A stretch of 64,000 bases of DNA from Betaproteobacteria bacterium (GCA_016716535.1 JADJWD010000007.1:558001-622000); one strand, 5' to 3'. Shown: positions 24,250-33,654, counted from the stretch's first letter. The notes: generated from the letters alone by a model not told the origin. Translations and numbers: made by a program.

Positions 24250-26214
24250 ATGGCCAAGACCTCCTCCCGCTCGTTCGTCGCGCGTGTCTTCGGCGGCCTC
24301 GTCGCGTTGCTCGACGGCACGCGCCGGCTGCTGCTGAACGTGCTGTTGCTGCTGCTCGTCGCCGCCGCTTTGGTGTGGATCTGGCAGCGCTGGCACACAC
24401 CACGGCTCGCCGACCGCACGACGCTCGTGCTGGAACTGTCCGGCGCGATCGTCGACCAGCCGCGGGCCGGCAGCGCGCGCGAGCAGGCGCTGGCGCAACT
24501 GCGTGGCGGCAGTCCGTCGGAGCGCCGGCTGCGCGACGTGCTCGCGGTGCTCGACGCGGCGGCGCGCGACGAGCAGGTGACGCAGGCCGTGCTGCTGCTG
24601 GACGACCTGGAAGGCGCCGGCCTCGTCACGCTGCGCGAGGTGGCCGCGGGCATCGGCCGGCTGCGCGCCGCCGGCAAGAAGGTCGTCGCCTGGGGCGCGA
24701 TGTACGACCAGCGCCGCTACTACCTGGCCGCGCACGCCGACGAGGTGTGGCTGCACCCGATGGGCGCCGTCGTCATCGAAGGCTTCGGGCGCTATCGCAG
24801 CTACTACAAGGAGGCGTTCGATCGCCTGGGCGTCAGCGCCAACGTCGTGCGCGCGGGCAAGTACAAGAACGCCGCCGAAACCTTCGCGGCCAACGGCCCG
24901 AGCCCCGAGACGGTGGAGTCCGACCGCGCGCTGTACGGCGGGCTGTGGTCGAGCTGGACCGGCGGTGTCGAGCGCGCGCGCCGGCTGCCGCCCGGCAGCG
25001 TGATGGGCTACATCGACGGCCTGCCCGGCACGCTGCAGGCCGTCGGCGGCGACGCGGCGCGGCTGGCGGTGCAGGCCAAGCTCGTCGACGCGCTGAAGAC
25101 CCGCGACGAGATGCGCAAGACACTCATCGAGCGGGGCGCCGAGGACAAGAAGCACAAGACGTTCAAGCAGGTCTCGTTCGGCGAGTACCTGGCGCGCATC
25201 GACCCCGACGCCGGCGCGTCGCCGAGCGCGTCGGTCGGCGTCGTCGTCGCGCAAGGCGAGATCGTCGACGGCCGCGCCGGCCCGGGGCGCATCGGCGGCT
25301 TGTCGACGGCCGAGCAGATCCGCCGCGCGCGCGAGGCCGACGACGTGAAGGCGATCGTGCTGCGCGTCAACTCGCCCGGCGGCAGCGCCTACGGCAGCGA
25401 ACTCGTGCGCCGCGAGCTCGAGCTGACGCGCGCCGCCGGCAAGCCAGTCGTCGTATCGATGGGCGACCTCGCGGCCTCGGGCGGCTACTGGATCTCGATG
25501 GCCGCCGACGAGGTGATCGCCGACGAAGCGACGATCACCGGCTCGATCGGCGTCGTCGGCATGATCCCGAGCGCCGAAGAGGCGCTGGGCAAGCTCGGCA
25601 TCCGCAGCGCCGGCACGACGACCACGTGGCTGGCCGGCGCGATGGACCCGAAGCGCACGCCCGACGCGCGGCTGGTGGCGACGGTGCAGTCGGCGATCGA
25701 CCACGTGTACGGCCAGTTCGTCGGCCTCGTGGCGCGCGAGCGCAAGCTCGCGACGGCGCAGGTCGATGCCGTCGCGCAGGGCCGCGTGTGGAGCGGCAAC
25801 GACGCGCTGAAGCACCGCCTCGTCGACCGCCTGGGCACCTGGTCCGACGCGGTGGCCGCGGCGCACAAGCGCGCGCAGTTCGCCGACGGCACGGTGCCGC
25901 GGCTGCGTTACTTCGAGCCGGCGCCGGGGCGGCTGCAGCAGGTGCTGAAGGGGTTCGGGTTGCGTGATGACGTGGCGGCGCGCTTCGAGGCGCGGCTTGG
26001 TGCGTTGCTGGGCGATGACGTGCCCGGCAGCGCTGGTGACGCCAGCGGCGCCGAAAGCGCAGCCACGGCTGCATTGACCGTTGGCGTCGGCCTCGGCCTG
26101 CTGCACCCCGAGCTGGCCGCGGCGCTGCTCACCGACCTCGCGTGGCTCGGCGATGTCGCGGCGCGGCGGCAGCCGTTTGTCACCGCGACGCATTGCCTGT
26201 GCGCGGCGCCGTGA
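24250..26214 (+). CDS. sppA: signal peptide peptidase SppA (67K type)
   Basis: 654 residues, double-domain S49 peptidase. A membrane anchor (LLLNVLLLLLVAAALVWIWQ, about 28-47) is followed by the first ClpP-like domain with RAGKYKNAAETF, which carries the catalytic Lys. The second domain has VNSPGGSAYGSELVRRELEL and MGDLAASGGYWISMAADEVI, whose Ser in AASGGY is the nucleophile. It degrades cleaved signal peptides at the inner membrane. The C terminus has about 60 extra residues (LTVGVGLGLLHPELAAALL) beyond the fold. Confidence 0.93.
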   Translation: MAKTSSRSFVARVFGGLVALLDGTRRLLLNVLLLLLVAAALVWIWQRWHTPRLADRTTLVLELSGAIVDQPRAGSAREQALAQLRGGSPSERRLRDVLAVLDAAARDEQVTQAVLLLDDLEGAGLVTLREVAAGIGRLRAAGKKVVAWGAMYDQRRYYLAAHADEVWLHPMGAVVIEGFGRYRSYYKEAFDRLGVSANVVRAGKYKNAAETFAANGPSPETVESDRALYGGLWSSWTGGVERARRLPPGSVMGYIDGLPGTLQAVGGDAARLAVQAKLVDALKTRDEMRKTLIERGAEDKKHKTFKQVSFGEYLARIDPDAGASPSASVGVVVAQGEIVDGRAGPGRIGGLSTAEQIRRAREADDVKAIVLRVNSPGGSAYGSELVRRELELTRAAGKPVVVSMGDLAASGGYWISMAADEVIADEATITGSIGVVGMIPSAEEALGKLGIRSAGTTTTWLAGAMDPKRTPDARLVATVQSAIDHVYGQFVGLVARERKLATAQVDAVAQGRVWSGNDALKHRLVDRLGTWSDAVAAAHKRAQFADGTVPRLRYFEPAPGRLQQVLKGFGLRDDVAARFEARLGALLGDDVPGSAGDASGAESAATAALTVGVGLGLLHPELAAALLTDLAWLGDVAARRQPFVTATHCLCAAP

Positions 26215-26231
26215 GGACGACGGCGACAACG

Positions 26232-27113
26232 ATGGCGGCGGCGCGCACCGCGATCGCCGCGCTGGTGTTCGCCGCAACCGGCGGCCGCGCGCTCGCGCAA
26301 GACGACGTGCCGTTCATCACGACGCCCGACCGCGTGACGATGGCGATGCTCGAACTGGCCGGCGTCACCGCGCGCGACCACGTGCTCGACCTCGGCTCGG
26401 GCGACGGGCGCATCGTCATCACCGCGGCGCGGCGCTTCGGCGCCAGCGGCCTGGGTGTCGAGATCGTGCCCGACCTCGTGAAGAGGAGCCGCGAGCACGC
26501 ACGCGCCGCCGGCGTCGAAGGGCGCGTCGAGTTCCGCGAGCAGGATCTGTTTGCCACCGACCTGTCGCGCGCCACCGTCGTGACGATGTACCTGCTGCCC
26601 GAGGTCAACCTGCAACTGCGCCCGCGCCTGCTTGCGCTGGCGCCGGGCACACGCATCGTCTCGCACGACTGGGACCTCGGCGACTGGCAGCCCGAGCGCA
26701 CGCTGACGCTCGACGTGCCCGACAAGACGATCGGCCGCGAGAAAACCTCGCGCGTGCATCTGTGGGTGGTGCCGGCGCAAGTGCACGGCACGTGGTGCGC
26801 GGCGAATGCGCGGCTCGTCGTGACGCAGCGCTTCCAGCGCTTTTCGGCCTCGCTCGAGCGGCGTGGCGGCGGGAGTGCCGCGGCAACGTCGGCGACAACG
26901 ACGGCGGGCGCCCCGCCAGCGCCGATCGTCGTCTTCGACGGCCGCATCGACGGCGCCGAGCTGCGCACCGAGGCGCCGCTGACGACGCCAGCACGCCTGC
27001 GCTACGAGGCGCGCGCCGGCGCGGCGCCGGTGCTGCAGATTCAGCAGATCGGCGGCGTCGCCGCCGAGCACGCCGGGCGCACGTTCACGCGCGCCGCGGC
27101 GAGCGACTGCTGA
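26232..27113 (+). CDS. exported methyltransferase-fold protein
   Basis: Start at ATG 26232 (MAAARTAIAALVFAATGGRALA) gives a signal peptide of about 22 residues and 293 in total. Mature protein carries a class I methyltransferase fold: FITTPDRVTMAMLELAGVTA, HVLDLGSGDGRIVITAARRF, GVEIVPDLVKRSREHARAAG and FREQDLFATDLSRATVVTMY. A C-terminal extension (about 210-290) is beta-rich. The SAM-binding Gly loop is intact, which is odd for a protein predicted to leave the cytoplasm. Similar signal-peptide-bearing proteins are annotated widely in betaproteobacteria. Ends just before the convergent H-NS gene. Confidence 0.72.
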   Translation: MAAARTAIAALVFAATGGRALAQDDVPFITTPDRVTMAMLELAGVTARDHVLDLGSGDGRIVITAARRFGASGLGVEIVPDLVKRSREHARAAGVEGRVEFREQDLFATDLSRATVVTMYLLPEVNLQLRPRLLALAPGTRIVSHDWDLGDWQPERTLTLDVPDKTIGREKTSRVHLWVVPAQVHGTWCAANARLVVTQRFQRFSASLERRGGGSAAATSATTTAGAPPAPIVVFDGRIDGAELRTEAPLTTPARLRYEARAGAAPVLQIQQIGGVAAEHAGRTFTRAAASDC

Positions 27114-27114
27114 G

Positions 27115-27498
27115 TTACTTGATCGCGAATTCCTCGATCCTGCGGCCGGCGGCGAGCGCCTCGCGCAGCCAGATCGGCCGTTGGCCGCGACCAGCCCAGG
27201 TGTTGCCCTTTTCGTCGCGGTACTTCGGCGCCACCTTGCGCGTCTTGCCGGCAGCCGCCTTGCGCTTGCTGCCGGGCTTGGGCCCGGGCTTCTTGCGCGC
27301 CGCGCCGGCCACCCGCCCCTTGCCGCCGCCGCCGCGGGCCAGGCCCAGGTCCGCCGCGGTGAGGCCGTAGTGCACGACGGCCTGGCGGATGCGCTCGATG
27401 ACTTCGCCGATCTCCTTGCGCCGCAGGTTGTCGGCGACGGACTGGAGATCTTCGATCTGCTTGAGAACCTGCTCGAGAGTTTTCTTTGCCATTGCCAT
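27115..27498 (-). CDS. H-NS family nucleoid protein
   Basis: About 127 residues. An N-terminal coiled coil (KTLEQVLKQIEDLQSVADNL) mediates oligomerisation, a Lys/Pro/Gly-rich linker (RKKPGPKPGSKRKAAAGKTR) follows, and the C-terminal DNA-binding region holds KYRDEKGNTWAGRGQRPIWL, the H-NS/MvaT-like core in betaproteobacteria. It binds AT-rich DNA and silences transferred genes. ATG 27498 is used; ATG 27492 is possible. Confidence 0.9.
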   Translation of the reverse strand: MAMAKKTLEQVLKQIEDLQSVADNLRRKEIGEVIERIRQAVVHYGLTAADLGLARGGGGKGRVAGAARKKPGPKPGSKRKAAAGKTRKVAPKYRDEKGNTWAGRGQRPIWLREALAAGRRIEEFAIK

Positions 27499-27651
27499 TG
27501 TTCGAAAAGTGGACTCCCCGATGGGCGGGCCCTTCACATCGTTGCGCATCGCTTCGCATCGCGTCGATGTAAAGGCCACCTCTTGCTTCTTTGCTGGCCA
27601 AACGCCTGATAAGCGGGGGCGATTCTAGGCGCGAAACGGCGCACAGCGTGC

Positions 27652-27669
27652 GATCATCAGCTGATGATC
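27652..27669. promoter_or_regulatory. 18-bp perfect palindrome over the GST start codon
   Basis: GATCATCAG (27652-27660) and CTGATGATC (27661-27669) form an exact palindrome that includes the ATG of the glutathione transferase gene (27664). It could be a repressor operator, or in RNA a hairpin covering the start. Function is inferred from position only. Confidence 0.45.
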
Positions 27670-28317
27670 ACATTGCACTACTTTCCCGGCAACGCCAGTT
27701 TTGCGCCGCACGTGCTGCTGCGCGAATTGGGCGTCGAATTCGAGTTGCAGCATGTGGACCGCGCGCACGGCGCGCACAAGTCGCCGCAATACCTGAAACT
27801 CAATCCGAACGGCCTGATTCCGGTGCTCGTCGACGGCGACCTCGTGCTTTACGAAACGGCCGCGATCCTGCTGCATCTGGCCGATACGCATCCGGCCGCG
27901 GGCTTGGCGCCGCCGCTCGGCAGCCACGAGCGCGCGCACTTCTACAAATGGCTGTTCTGGCTGAGCAACACGATGCAGGCGACGCTGATCAGCTACTTCT
28001 ACCCCGATCGCTGGGTAGACGAGGGCAACACCGCCGGCGCCGCGCAGGTGAAGGCGCACGCGCAGGCGAAACTCGACGGCTGCCTCGCGCAACTCGACGC
28101 CCTGCTCGCCGGCCACCGCGGGCCGTGGCTGCTGGGCGAGCGCTACAGCGCCGCCGACCCGCTGGCCTTCATGCTGTGCCGCTGGACGCGCGGCTTCACC
28201 GGCAGCCGGCCGGCGCGCGAGTACCCGCATCTGGGTGCGTACCTGCAACGCATGATCGCGCGGCCGGCGGTGGTGAAGGCATTCGAGGTGGAGAAACTCG
28301 GTCCACCCTTCGTCTGA
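27664..28317 (+). CDS. glutathione S-transferase family protein
   Basis: 217 residues. The N-terminal thioredoxin-fold domain (MITLHYFPGNASFAPHVLLR, KLNPNGLIPVLVDGDLVLYE and TAAILLHLADTHP) has the cis-Pro (GLIPVL) and glutathione-binding ETAAI motif. The C-terminal helical domain includes LDALLAGHRGPWLLGERYSA and DPLAFMLCRWTR. Detoxification or thiol-dependent isomerisation is expected; the substrate is unknown. An 18-bp palindrome overlaps the start codon. Confidence 0.9.
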   Translation: MITLHYFPGNASFAPHVLLRELGVEFELQHVDRAHGAHKSPQYLKLNPNGLIPVLVDGDLVLYETAAILLHLADTHPAAGLAPPLGSHERAHFYKWLFWLSNTMQATLISYFYPDRWVDEGNTAGAAQVKAHAQAKLDGCLAQLDALLAGHRGPWLLGERYSAADPLAFMLCRWTRGFTGSRPAREYPHLGAYLQRMIARPAVVKAFEVEKLGPPFV

Positions 28318-28333
28318 ACGTTTACCTGAACGT

Positions 28334-28714
28334 TCACAAGGAACCAGAGAGCCGCAGCTTCTCCAACCGCAACGCCAGCACCTGGCGTTTTTCGCTCAAG
28401 CGCTGCTTCAACGCCCGCGCCGCGGCATCGTCGGCCCCGGGCCCGAGCGCATCGACCTCGGCTTGCAGCGCGGCGATCTCGCGCATCACTTCCACTTCGG
28501 GCGGCACGACGCCGGCGTCCTTCAGCACCTTCATCGGCATGCGGAACTCGGCCGGCGTCGCTTCATAGCCGTCACCGAAATCGAGTGGTTTGCCGTAGCT
28601 CGGCGCGGCGCGCAATTCGCCGGTTTTCTCGCTTTCGGCGAGATGGCGGCCGATCTCGTCGTCGAGCAGCTTCAGCCGCTGCTCCTTCTTCTCTTGCGCG
28701 CTCGATGCACTCAT
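28334..28714 (-). CDS. DUF1992 (DnaJ-related) protein
   Basis: 126 residues. The core LLDDEIGRHLAESEKTGELR, YGKPLDFGDGYEATPAEFRM, PMKVLKDAGVVPPEVEVMRE, followed by two helices with basic/acidic heptads, matches DUF1992 (PF09350), a domain also found in eukaryotic DNAJC28. Function is not established. Twenty bases after the stop of the next gene on the same strand. Confidence 0.83.
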   Translation of the reverse strand: MSASSAQEKKEQRLKLLDDEIGRHLAESEKTGELRAAPSYGKPLDFGDGYEATPAEFRMPMKVLKDAGVVPPEVEVMREIAALQAEVDALGPGADDAAARALKQRLSEKRQVLALRLEKLRLSGSL

Positions 28715-28733
28715 CGCACGCAGCCCAGTTGCT

Positions 28734-30098
28734 TCAGGCGCGTTCGCCTTCGGAGTCGCCGAGCGATTCGAGCCAGTGCCGCGTCAGCGGCGTCACCGGC
28801 TTGGCCATGCGGCGCTCGTTGACGAGTGCGCGGCCGAGTGCGCGGTGGCCGCCGCCGGCTGCGGCGGCGAGCAGCGTCAGGTCGATCAGGTCGCGTTGCG
28901 CATGGCTGCCGCCGAAGCGCTGCGCGAGCGTGCGCACCGGGTAGATCTGCTCGCAGGCGGCGGCCGCGGCGCCGCGCTGCCAGGCGAGCACGCCGCGCAT
29001 CAGCGGCAGGCCCACTTCGCGCGCCATCTGGTGGTTGCTGCGGCGCGCGTCCTCGGGCTGCATCGCGCGCTCGGCGCAACGCGCCACCCAGGCCTCGGCG
29101 CGGTGCAGGTCGCCGGCGCCGAGCATCGCCAGCACCGCGTGCACGTCGTTGAAGGCGTAGTAGCCGGCGGCGCGCACGCCATCGTGGTCAGTCAGGTCCC
29201 AGCCGTCGAGCAGCGCGGCGCAGCGCGCGGACACGTCTTCGCCCAGCAGGTGCAGCCGCCACAACATCGCCGCGGCGTCGACGCGCTGCAGCGTGATCTG
29301 CAACGCGTCGCCCGAGAGGTGGCTGTCGACGAGCCGCAGCACACCGGTGACGTCCAGCGCCTCCAGGCGGAAGAGCGCCTTGTGCCACCACAGGTGGCCG
29401 GCGAAGCCGTTGCCCTCGGCCCAGCTGCCCTGGTGCTGGCGCAGCCAGACGCCACCTTCCTCGAAGCGGCCCTGCATCTCCATCACGTGCGCCACGGCGT
29501 GCACGGCCCACGGCGAGCGTGGCTCGATCGACAGCGCGCGCCGGCCGGCCTCTTCGGCCTGCGGCTGCAGATTGCACTCCTCGAGCCCGAAGGCGTAGAG
29601 CGCGAGCACGTGCGCGTACAGCGGATCGGCCTCGTCCCACTCGGGCAGCGCGCGCGCCGGGCGGCCGCGCAGGCCGGCGGCGTCGCCGCGGTAGAAGTCC
29701 CACAGCTGCGCCCATTGCAGCGCGAGCGCGTCGCGCGGGTGTTCGACGAGCAGCTGGTCCCAGGTCAGGCAGGCGGCGCCCCAACGGCCTTCGAGCACCT
29801 GCTGCACGGCTTCGAGGTGCGCGCGTTCACGTGGCGTGGCGTGTTCGGCGAGCGCTTGTGCCTTTGCGAGATGGCCGGCGGCTTCGGGCACGAGCGCGGG
29901 CTCGGTGAGGCTCAGCAGGAAGCCGGCCTTCATCAGATGCGGCAGCGCCCAACCAGGGTCGGCGGCGCTCGCCGCGTCGAGGTCCGCCAGCGGCACGTCG
30001 TAGAACGACATCATCCGCCACAGCGCCCGCTCGGCGGCCTCGCGCGCCGCGGTGCTGGCGCTGGCGCAGGGGTTGCCGCGAGGGTCCTGGTAGGCCAT
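28734..30098 (-). CDS. tetratricopeptide-like repeat protein
   Basis: 454 residues, starting MAYQDPRGNPCASASTAARE. Repeated helical pairs such as FYDVPLADLDAASAADPGWA, AEHATPRERAHLEAVQQVLE, YAFGLEECNLQPQAEEAGRR and VAHVMEMQGRFEEGGVWLRQ give a TPR-like solenoid of the TTC38 type. HLWWHKALFRLEALDVTGVL is also typical of that family. It is presumed a protein-interaction scaffold; no enzymatic motif was seen. Confidence 0.8.
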   Translation of the reverse strand: MAYQDPRGNPCASASTAAREAAERALWRMMSFYDVPLADLDAASAADPGWALPHLMKAGFLLSLTEPALVPEAAGHLAKAQALAEHATPRERAHLEAVQQVLEGRWGAACLTWDQLLVEHPRDALALQWAQLWDFYRGDAAGLRGRPARALPEWDEADPLYAHVLALYAFGLEECNLQPQAEEAGRRALSIEPRSPWAVHAVAHVMEMQGRFEEGGVWLRQHQGSWAEGNGFAGHLWWHKALFRLEALDVTGVLRLVDSHLSGDALQITLQRVDAAAMLWRLHLLGEDVSARCAALLDGWDLTDHDGVRAAGYYAFNDVHAVLAMLGAGDLHRAEAWVARCAERAMQPEDARRSNHQMAREVGLPLMRGVLAWQRGAAAAACEQIYPVRTLAQRFGGSHAQRDLIDLTLLAAAAGGGHRALGRALVNERRMAKPVTPLTRHWLESLGDSEGERA

Positions 30099-30133
30099 GG
30101 CCACCCGACTGTAGCGCGCGGGTCGGGCGAAGG

Positions 30134-31546
30134 TCAGTCGCCTTGCGGCGGCTGCGGCCAGGGCCGCAGCGCATCGGCCGGGCGCAGCAGTTCGAGCGTG
30201 CGCGCCAGCCGCAGCACGCCGAGGTCGTCGTGGCGGTGCCCGATGATCTGCACGCCGATCGGCAGCCCCGCGCCATCGTGCGCGCACGGCACGCTGATCG
30301 CCGGCTGCTCGCTCATGTTGAACGGCAGCGTGAAGGCGATGTGGTCCATCGTCGTCATCGGGTCGTTCGTCGGGCTCGCCCAATCGGCCGCGTAGGTGAC
30401 GACCGGCGCCACCGGCGAGATCACGAAGTCGTAGGGCTGGCAGGCGGCGACCGCGGCTTCGCGCAGCGCGCCGATCTGGCTGAAGCCGTGGAAGAGCTCG
30501 GCCGTCGTCGTGCGCTCGCCGATGGCCGCCCATTCGCGGATGTACGGCAGCACCTTCGCGCGCCGCTCGGCCGGCAGCGCGGCGATGTCGACCCAGCTGC
30601 GCACGCGCCAGAAGAGGTTGATGCCGTCGGCCATCGTGCGCGTCGTGAACGGCGCCAGCGGCTCGACCGTCGCGCCGGCGCGCTCGAAGAGGCCGGCGAC
30701 GTGGGTCACCGCGCGCACGATGTCGGCATTCGGCGGCAGGCCCCACCCGGCGTCGAGCATCAAGCCGATCTTCAGGCCCTTCAGCCCCACCACTTTGCGC
30801 GTCAGGTCGGCCCAGGCGATGCCCTGGTACGGCAGGCTCGTCGTGTCGCGCCAGTCGGGCTTCGACAACGCGGCCATCATCAACGCCGCGTCGGTGACGG
30901 TGCGGGTCATCGGCCCGGCGACGCGGCCGATGTACGGCGGCTTGATCGGCACGCGGCCGTTGCTCGGCTTCAGGCCGACGACGCCGCACCAGGCCGCGGG
31001 CAGGCGGATCGAGCCGCCGATGTCGGTGCCGATGTGAAGCGGGCCGTAGCCCGCGGCCGCCGCGGCGCCGGCACCGGCGCTGCTGCCCCCGGGGTTCTTG
31101 CTCAGGTCCCACGGGTTGCGCGCCAGCGCGTGGAAGGTCGACAGGCCCGAACTCAGCATGCCGTAGTCGGGCATCGTCGTCTTGCCCAGCAGCACGCAGC
31201 CGGCCTCGGCCAGGCGCGCAGCGGGCGGCGCGTCTTCGGCCGCCGGCACGAGGTCGGTGGCCGCGGTGCCCAGCGGCACCGGCGTGCCCTTGGTCGCGAT
31301 GTTCTCCTTGATCGTCACCGGCACGCCGTCCAGCGGCGACAGCGGCGCGCCGCGCTGCCAGCGCGCCTCGGCCGCGCGCGCCGCGGCGAGTGCGTGCTCG
31401 GGGCCGTAGGCGTAGAGCGCGTTGAGCTGCGGCTCCCAGCGCGCGATGTGGGCGATGACGGCTTTTGTGGCTTCTACCGGCGAAAGCCGGCGCTTGGCGT
31501 AGGCGGCCGACAGTTCGGCGGCGCTCCAGTCGTGCAGTTCGGGCAT
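30134..31546 (-). CDS. amidase of the amidase-signature family
   Basis: 470 residues from ATG 31546 (MPELHDWSAAELSAAYAKRR). The Ser-cisSer-Lys triad is present: Lys in VPVTIKENIATKG, cis-Ser in KNPGGSSAGAGAA and nucleophilic Ser in HIGTDIGGSIRLPAAWCG. GVVGLKPSNGRVP completes the signature. The substrate may be an aryl or fatty amide or acyl-tRNA; no gatB or gatC is adjacent, so a tRNA role is unlikely. In the same direction as the TPR gene. Confidence 0.88.
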   Translation of the reverse strand: MPELHDWSAAELSAAYAKRRLSPVEATKAVIAHIARWEPQLNALYAYGPEHALAAARAAEARWQRGAPLSPLDGVPVTIKENIATKGTPVPLGTAATDLVPAAEDAPPAARLAEAGCVLLGKTTMPDYGMLSSGLSTFHALARNPWDLSKNPGGSSAGAGAAAAAGYGPLHIGTDIGGSIRLPAAWCGVVGLKPSNGRVPIKPPYIGRVAGPMTRTVTDAALMMAALSKPDWRDTTSLPYQGIAWADLTRKVVGLKGLKIGLMLDAGWGLPPNADIVRAVTHVAGLFERAGATVEPLAPFTTRTMADGINLFWRVRSWVDIAALPAERRAKVLPYIREWAAIGERTTTAELFHGFSQIGALREAAVAACQPYDFVISPVAPVVTYAADWASPTNDPMTTMDHIAFTLPFNMSEQPAISVPCAHDGAGLPIGVQIIGHRHDDLGVLRLARTLELLRPADALRPWPQPPQGD

Positions 31547-31596
31547 GTCGGTGTATTCGGTGATCGTTGTGTTCCGGCGGGCGTGGCCGAGGATGT

Positions 31597-32109
31597 TCAA
31601 AGATGACTCGCGAGAAACCGCGCGAGCTTGTCGTGCGCCTGCCGGCGCACGTAGCGCTGCATCGGCGGCAACGCGCCGAACCATTGCCCCGGCCAGCCGA
31701 GCGCCTGCGCGGCCCAGGCGCGGAAGTCGAAACGGTCGACGTGGCGCAGGATGTGGCCGTCGGCGGTGAACTCGAAGGTCGATTCGACGCGGTTGTGTAC
31801 GCGCCGGTCGGCGGTGCCGTAGAGGTACGTCGCCTCCCAGCGCGCGTGGCCGCGGTCGCCTTCGATGCGGATGTCGGAGGCATTCAGCGACCAGACGTCG
31901 CCACTGCGCTTGCGCGCCGAGCGGCACAGCATGCGCCACATGCCGCCGATCTCGCGCGCGCCGTGCAGCGAGAACACCGGGTCGTCGAAGGTCGCCTGCG
32001 GCGCGTACAGCGCCTGCATCGCGTCGCCGTCGCGGCGCTCGAAAGCGGCAAACAGGGTTTGCAGCGTCTGCAAGCGGCCGGCGTGGGTGCCGGCCTCTTC
32101 GATCGTCAT
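31597..32109 (-). CDS. SnoaL/NTF2-like protein
   Basis: 170 residues. LQTLFAAFERRDGDAMQALY, APQATFDDPVFSLHG and GHARWEATYLYGTADRRVHN match the cone-shaped alpha+beta barrel of the SnoaL_2 fold. Such proteins include isomerases and dehydratases, but many are uncharacterised. Lies 50 bases upstream of the amidase gene on the same strand. Confidence 0.78.
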   Translation of the reverse strand: MTIEEAGTHAGRLQTLQTLFAAFERRDGDAMQALYAPQATFDDPVFSLHGAREIGGMWRMLCRSARKRSGDVWSLNASDIRIEGDRGHARWEATYLYGTADRRVHNRVESTFEFTADGHILRHVDRFDFRAWAAQALGWPGQWFGALPPMQRYVRRQAHDKLARFLASHL

Positions 32110-32151
32110 GGTGTAACGTGTCTTGGCGTTAGGCCATCAACGGCAGCCGCT

Positions 32152-33654
32152 TCAGCTCCAGCCCACCGCGCCCATGTCGTTGGCGAAGATCGGCGAGCTG
32201 TTCCACAGACCCTTCAAGCCGCGCTTGAACACCGCCACCTGCGCCGGGTTCCAGATGTAGACGTTGACGCAGTCTTCGGCGAGCTGGCGCTGGATGGCCT
32301 GCCAGAGCCGCGTCTTTTCCTTCGCGTCGTTGGTGGCGGCGAGCTGGCTGACCATGCCGCGGAACTTGGCGCTGTCGTAGCCGAAGTAGTAATTCGGGTC
32401 GGCATAGGCGGTGGCGTAGTCCAGCGGCTCGACGTGGTTGATGATCGTCAGGTCGAAGTTGCCCTTGAACGGGCCGCTGAGCCACTGCGCCCACTCGACG
32501 TTTTCGATCTTCGCATTGATGCCGACCTTCGCGAGCTGCGCGGCAACGATCTCGCCGCCCTTGCGCGCGTATTGCGGCGGCGGCAGCGTCAGCGTCACGT
32601 TCAAGGGCGTCGTGACGCCGGCTTCCTTCAGCAGTGCCTTGGCTTTCTCGGGGTCGTGCGGGTAGACCTTCGTCAGGTCGAGATAACCCGCGTCGGTCGG
32701 CGCGAAGTGGCTGCCGATCGGTTTGCCCAGGCCCTCCTGCGCGCCGTCGATGAAGGCCTGGCGGTCGATCGCGTGCGCGAGCGCGCGGCGCACGCGCACG
32801 TCGCTGAACGGCGCCTTCTTGTTGTTGACCGACATGATGCCCTTGCCGGCCGTGCTGCCGACCTCGACGACGAAGCGCTTGTCGCCCTGGAACTGCTTGA
32901 GCGACTGCAGCGCGCCGAAGCGCGGCATGCCGTCGATGTCGCCGGCGAGAAGCGCCGCCACTTGCGCCGCCGGGTCGTTGATGAAGCGGAACGTCACCTT
33001 GTTCAGGCGCACCTTGGCCGCGTCGCGATGGCTCGGCGACTTCGCGAGCACGACGGCGCTGCCCTTGTTCCACGTCTCGACGACAAAGGGCCCCGTGCCC
33101 ACCGGCTTGCTCGCCGCCTGCGCGACGCTGTTGGGGTGCAGGATGACCGCGGTGTTCTCGCCCAGGCGGAAGGGGAGCGAGGCGTCGGCCTTGCCGAGCA
33201 CCAGCGTCAGCGAATGCGGGTCGTGCACGACGACGCTGGAGATGTTTTCGAAGAGCGCCTTCTTCGCCTTGTTGGTGCTTTTCGGGTCACGCGCGCGGTC
33301 GAAGCTGAACTTCACCGCCTCGGCGTCGAAGGCGGCGCCATCGCTGAACTTGACGCCCTTCTTCAGCGTGAAGGTGCAGGCCTTGCCGTCGGGCGCGAAC
33401 TCCCAGCGCTCGGCCAACAGCGGGGTGACGGCGCCGTCCATGCCGATCTTCGTGAGCCCTTCGAGCACGTTGTAGTGGACGATCTCGCCGATCGCCGCGG
33501 CGGCGCCGGCGGTGGGATCCAGGCCCGGCGGTTCGAGCACCATGCCGAGCACGACGCTGTCACGGCGGCGCTGCGCGAAGGCGCCCGGCACCGCGGCGGC
33601 CAGCGGCGCGGCGGCGAGGCTGTGGATGACGGTGCGGCGTTTGATGTGGGACAT
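32152..33654 (-). CDS. peptide/nickel-type ABC substrate-binding protein (SBP family 5)
   Basis: 500 residues. A twin-Arg-like signal start (MSHIKRRTVIHSLAAAPLAA) precedes LGMVLEPPGLDPTAGAAAAI, GVKFSDGAAFDAEAVKFSFD and PVGTGPFVVETWNKGSAVVL, the SBP_bac_5 landmarks. It delivers di- or oligopeptides to the permeases encoded at 36993-38857. AAAGAGGAGC lies upstream as a ribosome-binding site. Last gene of the transporter unit, 116 bases after dppF. Confidence 0.92.
   Translation of the reverse strand: MSHIKRRTVIHSLAAAPLAAAVPGAFAQRRRDSVVLGMVLEPPGLDPTAGAAAAIGEIVHYNVLEGLTKIGMDGAVTPLLAERWEFAPDGKACTFTLKKGVKFSDGAAFDAEAVKFSFDRARDPKSTNKAKKALFENISSVVVHDPHSLTLVLGKADASLPFRLGENTAVILHPNSVAQAASKPVGTGPFVVETWNKGSAVVLAKSPSHRDAAKVRLNKVTFRFINDPAAQVAALLAGDIDGMPRFGALQSLKQFQGDKRFVVEVGSTAGKGIMSVNNKKAPFSDVRVRRALAHAIDRQAFIDGAQEGLGKPIGSHFAPTDAGYLDLTKVYPHDPEKAKALLKEAGVTTPLNVTLTLPPPQYARKGGEIVAAQLAKVGINAKIENVEWAQWLSGPFKGNFDLTIINHVEPLDYATAYADPNYYFGYDSAKFRGMVSQLAATNDAKEKTRLWQAIQRQLAEDCVNVYIWNPAQVAVFKRGLKGLWNSSPIFANDMGAVGWS

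Noticed and set aside
28734..31883. 1049-residue minus-strand frame over the TPR and amidase genes
   Set aside because: Only the TPR part from 30098 down is genuine; the upstream half is a shifted reading of the amidase.
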